Below, one piece after another: positions 62,878-64,000 of a DNA stretch of 64,000 nucleotides. The stretch is from Gracilariopsis chorda. Its lineage: Eukaryota; Rhodophyta; Florideophyceae; Gracilariales; Gracilariaceae. The DNA lies in the NCBI GenBank assembly GCA_003194525.1, contig NBIV01000005.1, positions 310,001-374,000 on the forward strand. The letters run 5' to 3'. The translations under genes were made by a program, and so were the position numbers. The notes under the pieces are model-generated. The model did not search any database. It was not told where the DNA came from and saw only the letters and a program-made list of their open reading frames with translations. Each line of letters starts with the position of its first letter. Position 1 is the first letter of the stretch.

Positions 62878-63738
62878 ATGGAATGCTTCATTAAACCCAC
62901 GCTTCCAATCCATCTGTCGCAGAAAAGTGTCGCAAGAGGATGTCGCCGCTCCAGCAGGCATTACCAAGTATCGAAGAACCTGAGAACGCGAGTCCACGCA
63001 GTATATGATGGTTATTCGAATCCATATTCCGAACAGGAACCCGAACCAACAGCCGACGTGCCGTTCAACAGCGGAGCAGGTAACGGAGTTGGCTCTGCAG
63101 CTGAACCAAATACAGTGATTGACGCGTCAGTCAAGAAGGTTCCACTGAGCGATTTGAAACTAGACCTGTTTGGCATGGCCTCCAGCGTCAACAGAGGTCT
63201 GGCTGCCTCGCCGTCTGTTCGCGAGCAGATTCTAGCGCTCATAGAGCAAATAGAGCGCGAAAATCCCACGCCATGCCCTACTTACAGCGATCTGCTTCTC
63301 GGGGAATGGCGTCTGGTTTTCACAAATGCCTTGGACGTGCTTTCGCTCGGCTTGCTGGCTCCGATAGCCCTCGTTTCAGAGGTATACCAGAACATTGAGA
63401 ACTCGGATCAGAACGACTTTTCCGTCACCAATGTTGTCAATCTAGAGCCAGCCATTGCGCCCGTTAGCAATTCCTTCTTTGGGAGAACAATGGGAGCTCT
63501 GTATGTTAGTGCCGCTGGCACAAGAAGAAATGACACCAGAATTGATATTGTATTCAAGGGGGTCCAGTTCAAGCCCATGTCTATTGCAGGATTGGAATTG
63601 CCCGGCGCATTGTCAACTCCCAGTATCGCGATAGGCTCCCCAAGGGGTTACATAGAAACAACATTTCTGGACGAAGATATTCGAATCCTTAGGGCGCCAC
63701 GTTCGAATGTGTTTGTTTTGCAGAGAGTGGGGAGCTGA
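62878..63738 (+). CDS. Plastid lipid-associated protein (PAP/fibrillin)
   Basis: The 286-aa product is counted from ATG 62,878 (MECFIKPTLP). The frame is open upstream to about 62,521, but the upstream residues are Cys-rich and unlike a protein N terminus. The first about 50 residues are basic and Ser-rich (SVARGCRRSSRHYQVSKNLRTRVHAV), a good plastid transit peptide. The PAP/fibrillin domain runs from about residue 100 to the end. It includes REQILALIEQIERENPTP, LLLGEWRLVFTNALDVLSLG (family WRLLYT-like block), FSVTNVVNLEP, IDIVFKGVQFKP and the closing GYIETTFLDEDIRILRAPRSNVFVLQR, the conserved end of this family. Fibrillins bind lipids in plastoglobules and thylakoids. Its presence supports a plastid-bearing host. 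Confidence 0.85.
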   Translation: MECFIKPTLPIHLSQKSVARGCRRSSRHYQVSKNLRTRVHAVYDGYSNPYSEQEPEPTADVPFNSGAGNGVGSAAEPNTVIDASVKKVPLSDLKLDLFGMASSVNRGLAASPSVREQILALIEQIERENPTPCPTYSDLLLGEWRLVFTNALDVLSLGLLAPIALVSEVYQNIENSDQNDFSVTNVVNLEPAIAPVSNSFFGRTMGALYVSAAGTRRNDTRIDIVFKGVQFKPMSIAGLELPGALSTPSIAIGSPRGYIETTFLDEDIRILRAPRSNVFVLQRVGS

Positions 63739-64000
63739 AGGTTCGCTTATAGGTTGTAATATCACCTTTCTCCGATAAAACAAGACCATTTCATGAAGTT
63801 TCACCCGTCATGTTCTGCAGCAGTTTCCTCAGGGCACTGGTTAGAGCAAACATAGCAAACATTGTATTCTTGACGCAAACGCACTCAGGCAAATGGAAAC
63901 ATACCCCCAAGAGGAGCAGCTGTCTATGGGAACGAAAAACAGTTAGAGCTGTGCTATGTGCAGATCAAAAATTCGACAATTGCTACGTTTTGACCCTTTT
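63739..64000. other. Window end, no gene seen
   Basis: This is the 3' flank of the fibrillin gene. A minus-strand frame at 63,613-63,804 overlaps the gene and is a shadow. Confidence 0.5.

Overview
The window looks like nuclear DNA of a photosynthetic eukaryote, most likely a red alga (inference). The right half encodes plastid-type proteins (a PAP/fibrillin, a DUF3110 protein, an isopropylmalate-synthase-like protein with a transit-peptide-like N terminus, a CCT-motif protein) beside general eukaryotic ones (Nup85, HEATR6, AIF, BMT2, a PX-BAR sorting nexin, a BORCS8-like protein, acyl-CoA oxidase, a BIO3-BIO1 fusion). Nearly all are single open frames. One clear spliceosomal intron is visible, with GTACGT at its start and TTCTAAC before its end. 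Intron-poor gene islands alternating with transposon tracts fit known red algal genomes, but no species can be named from the sequence alone.

Layout. Bases 1-31,400 are a transposon tract. A decayed minus-strand coding remnant lies at about 0.24-0.99 kb. A complete Ty3/Gypsy-type fossil with 174-175 bp LTRs and a 5 bp target duplication spans 2,862-9,696. An AT-rich stretch with decayed repeats follows (9.7-12.4 kb). A DIRS-type (tyrosine recombinase) fossil covers about 12.45-16.18 kb and stops inside its recombinase region where a second, larger Ty3/Gypsy fossil begins (16,185-29,593, minus strand, 825-826 bp LTRs). A 2,037 bp pogo/Tigger-like DNA transposon (18,674-20,710) is inserted into that second fossil with a clean TA duplication. 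The order of arrival is therefore DIRS first, then Gypsy element 2, then pogo.

Bases 31,400-64,000 are a gene island with about fourteen credible host genes on both strands, mostly 0.1-1 kb apart. It is interrupted only by a 5'-truncated LINE fragment (about 41.6-42.5 kb). The genes do not form one pathway. They cover peroxisomal beta-oxidation, biotin synthesis, ribosomal RNA methylation, endosomal sorting, lysosome-related trafficking, nuclear pore structure and plastid functions. Several intergenic spacers carry related GGTACC/GGTAACC palindromes.

The most unusual signals are: (1) Gypsy element 2 is filled from LTR to LTR, including its coding part, with short inverted repeats roughly every 20-30 bases, a texture absent from its neighbours; (2) both Gypsy fossils carry an extra open region antisense to pol between integrase and the 3' LTR; (3) an isopropylmalate-synthase-like gene lacks the C-terminal half and has family-signature residues replaced; (4) the intergenic palindrome family.
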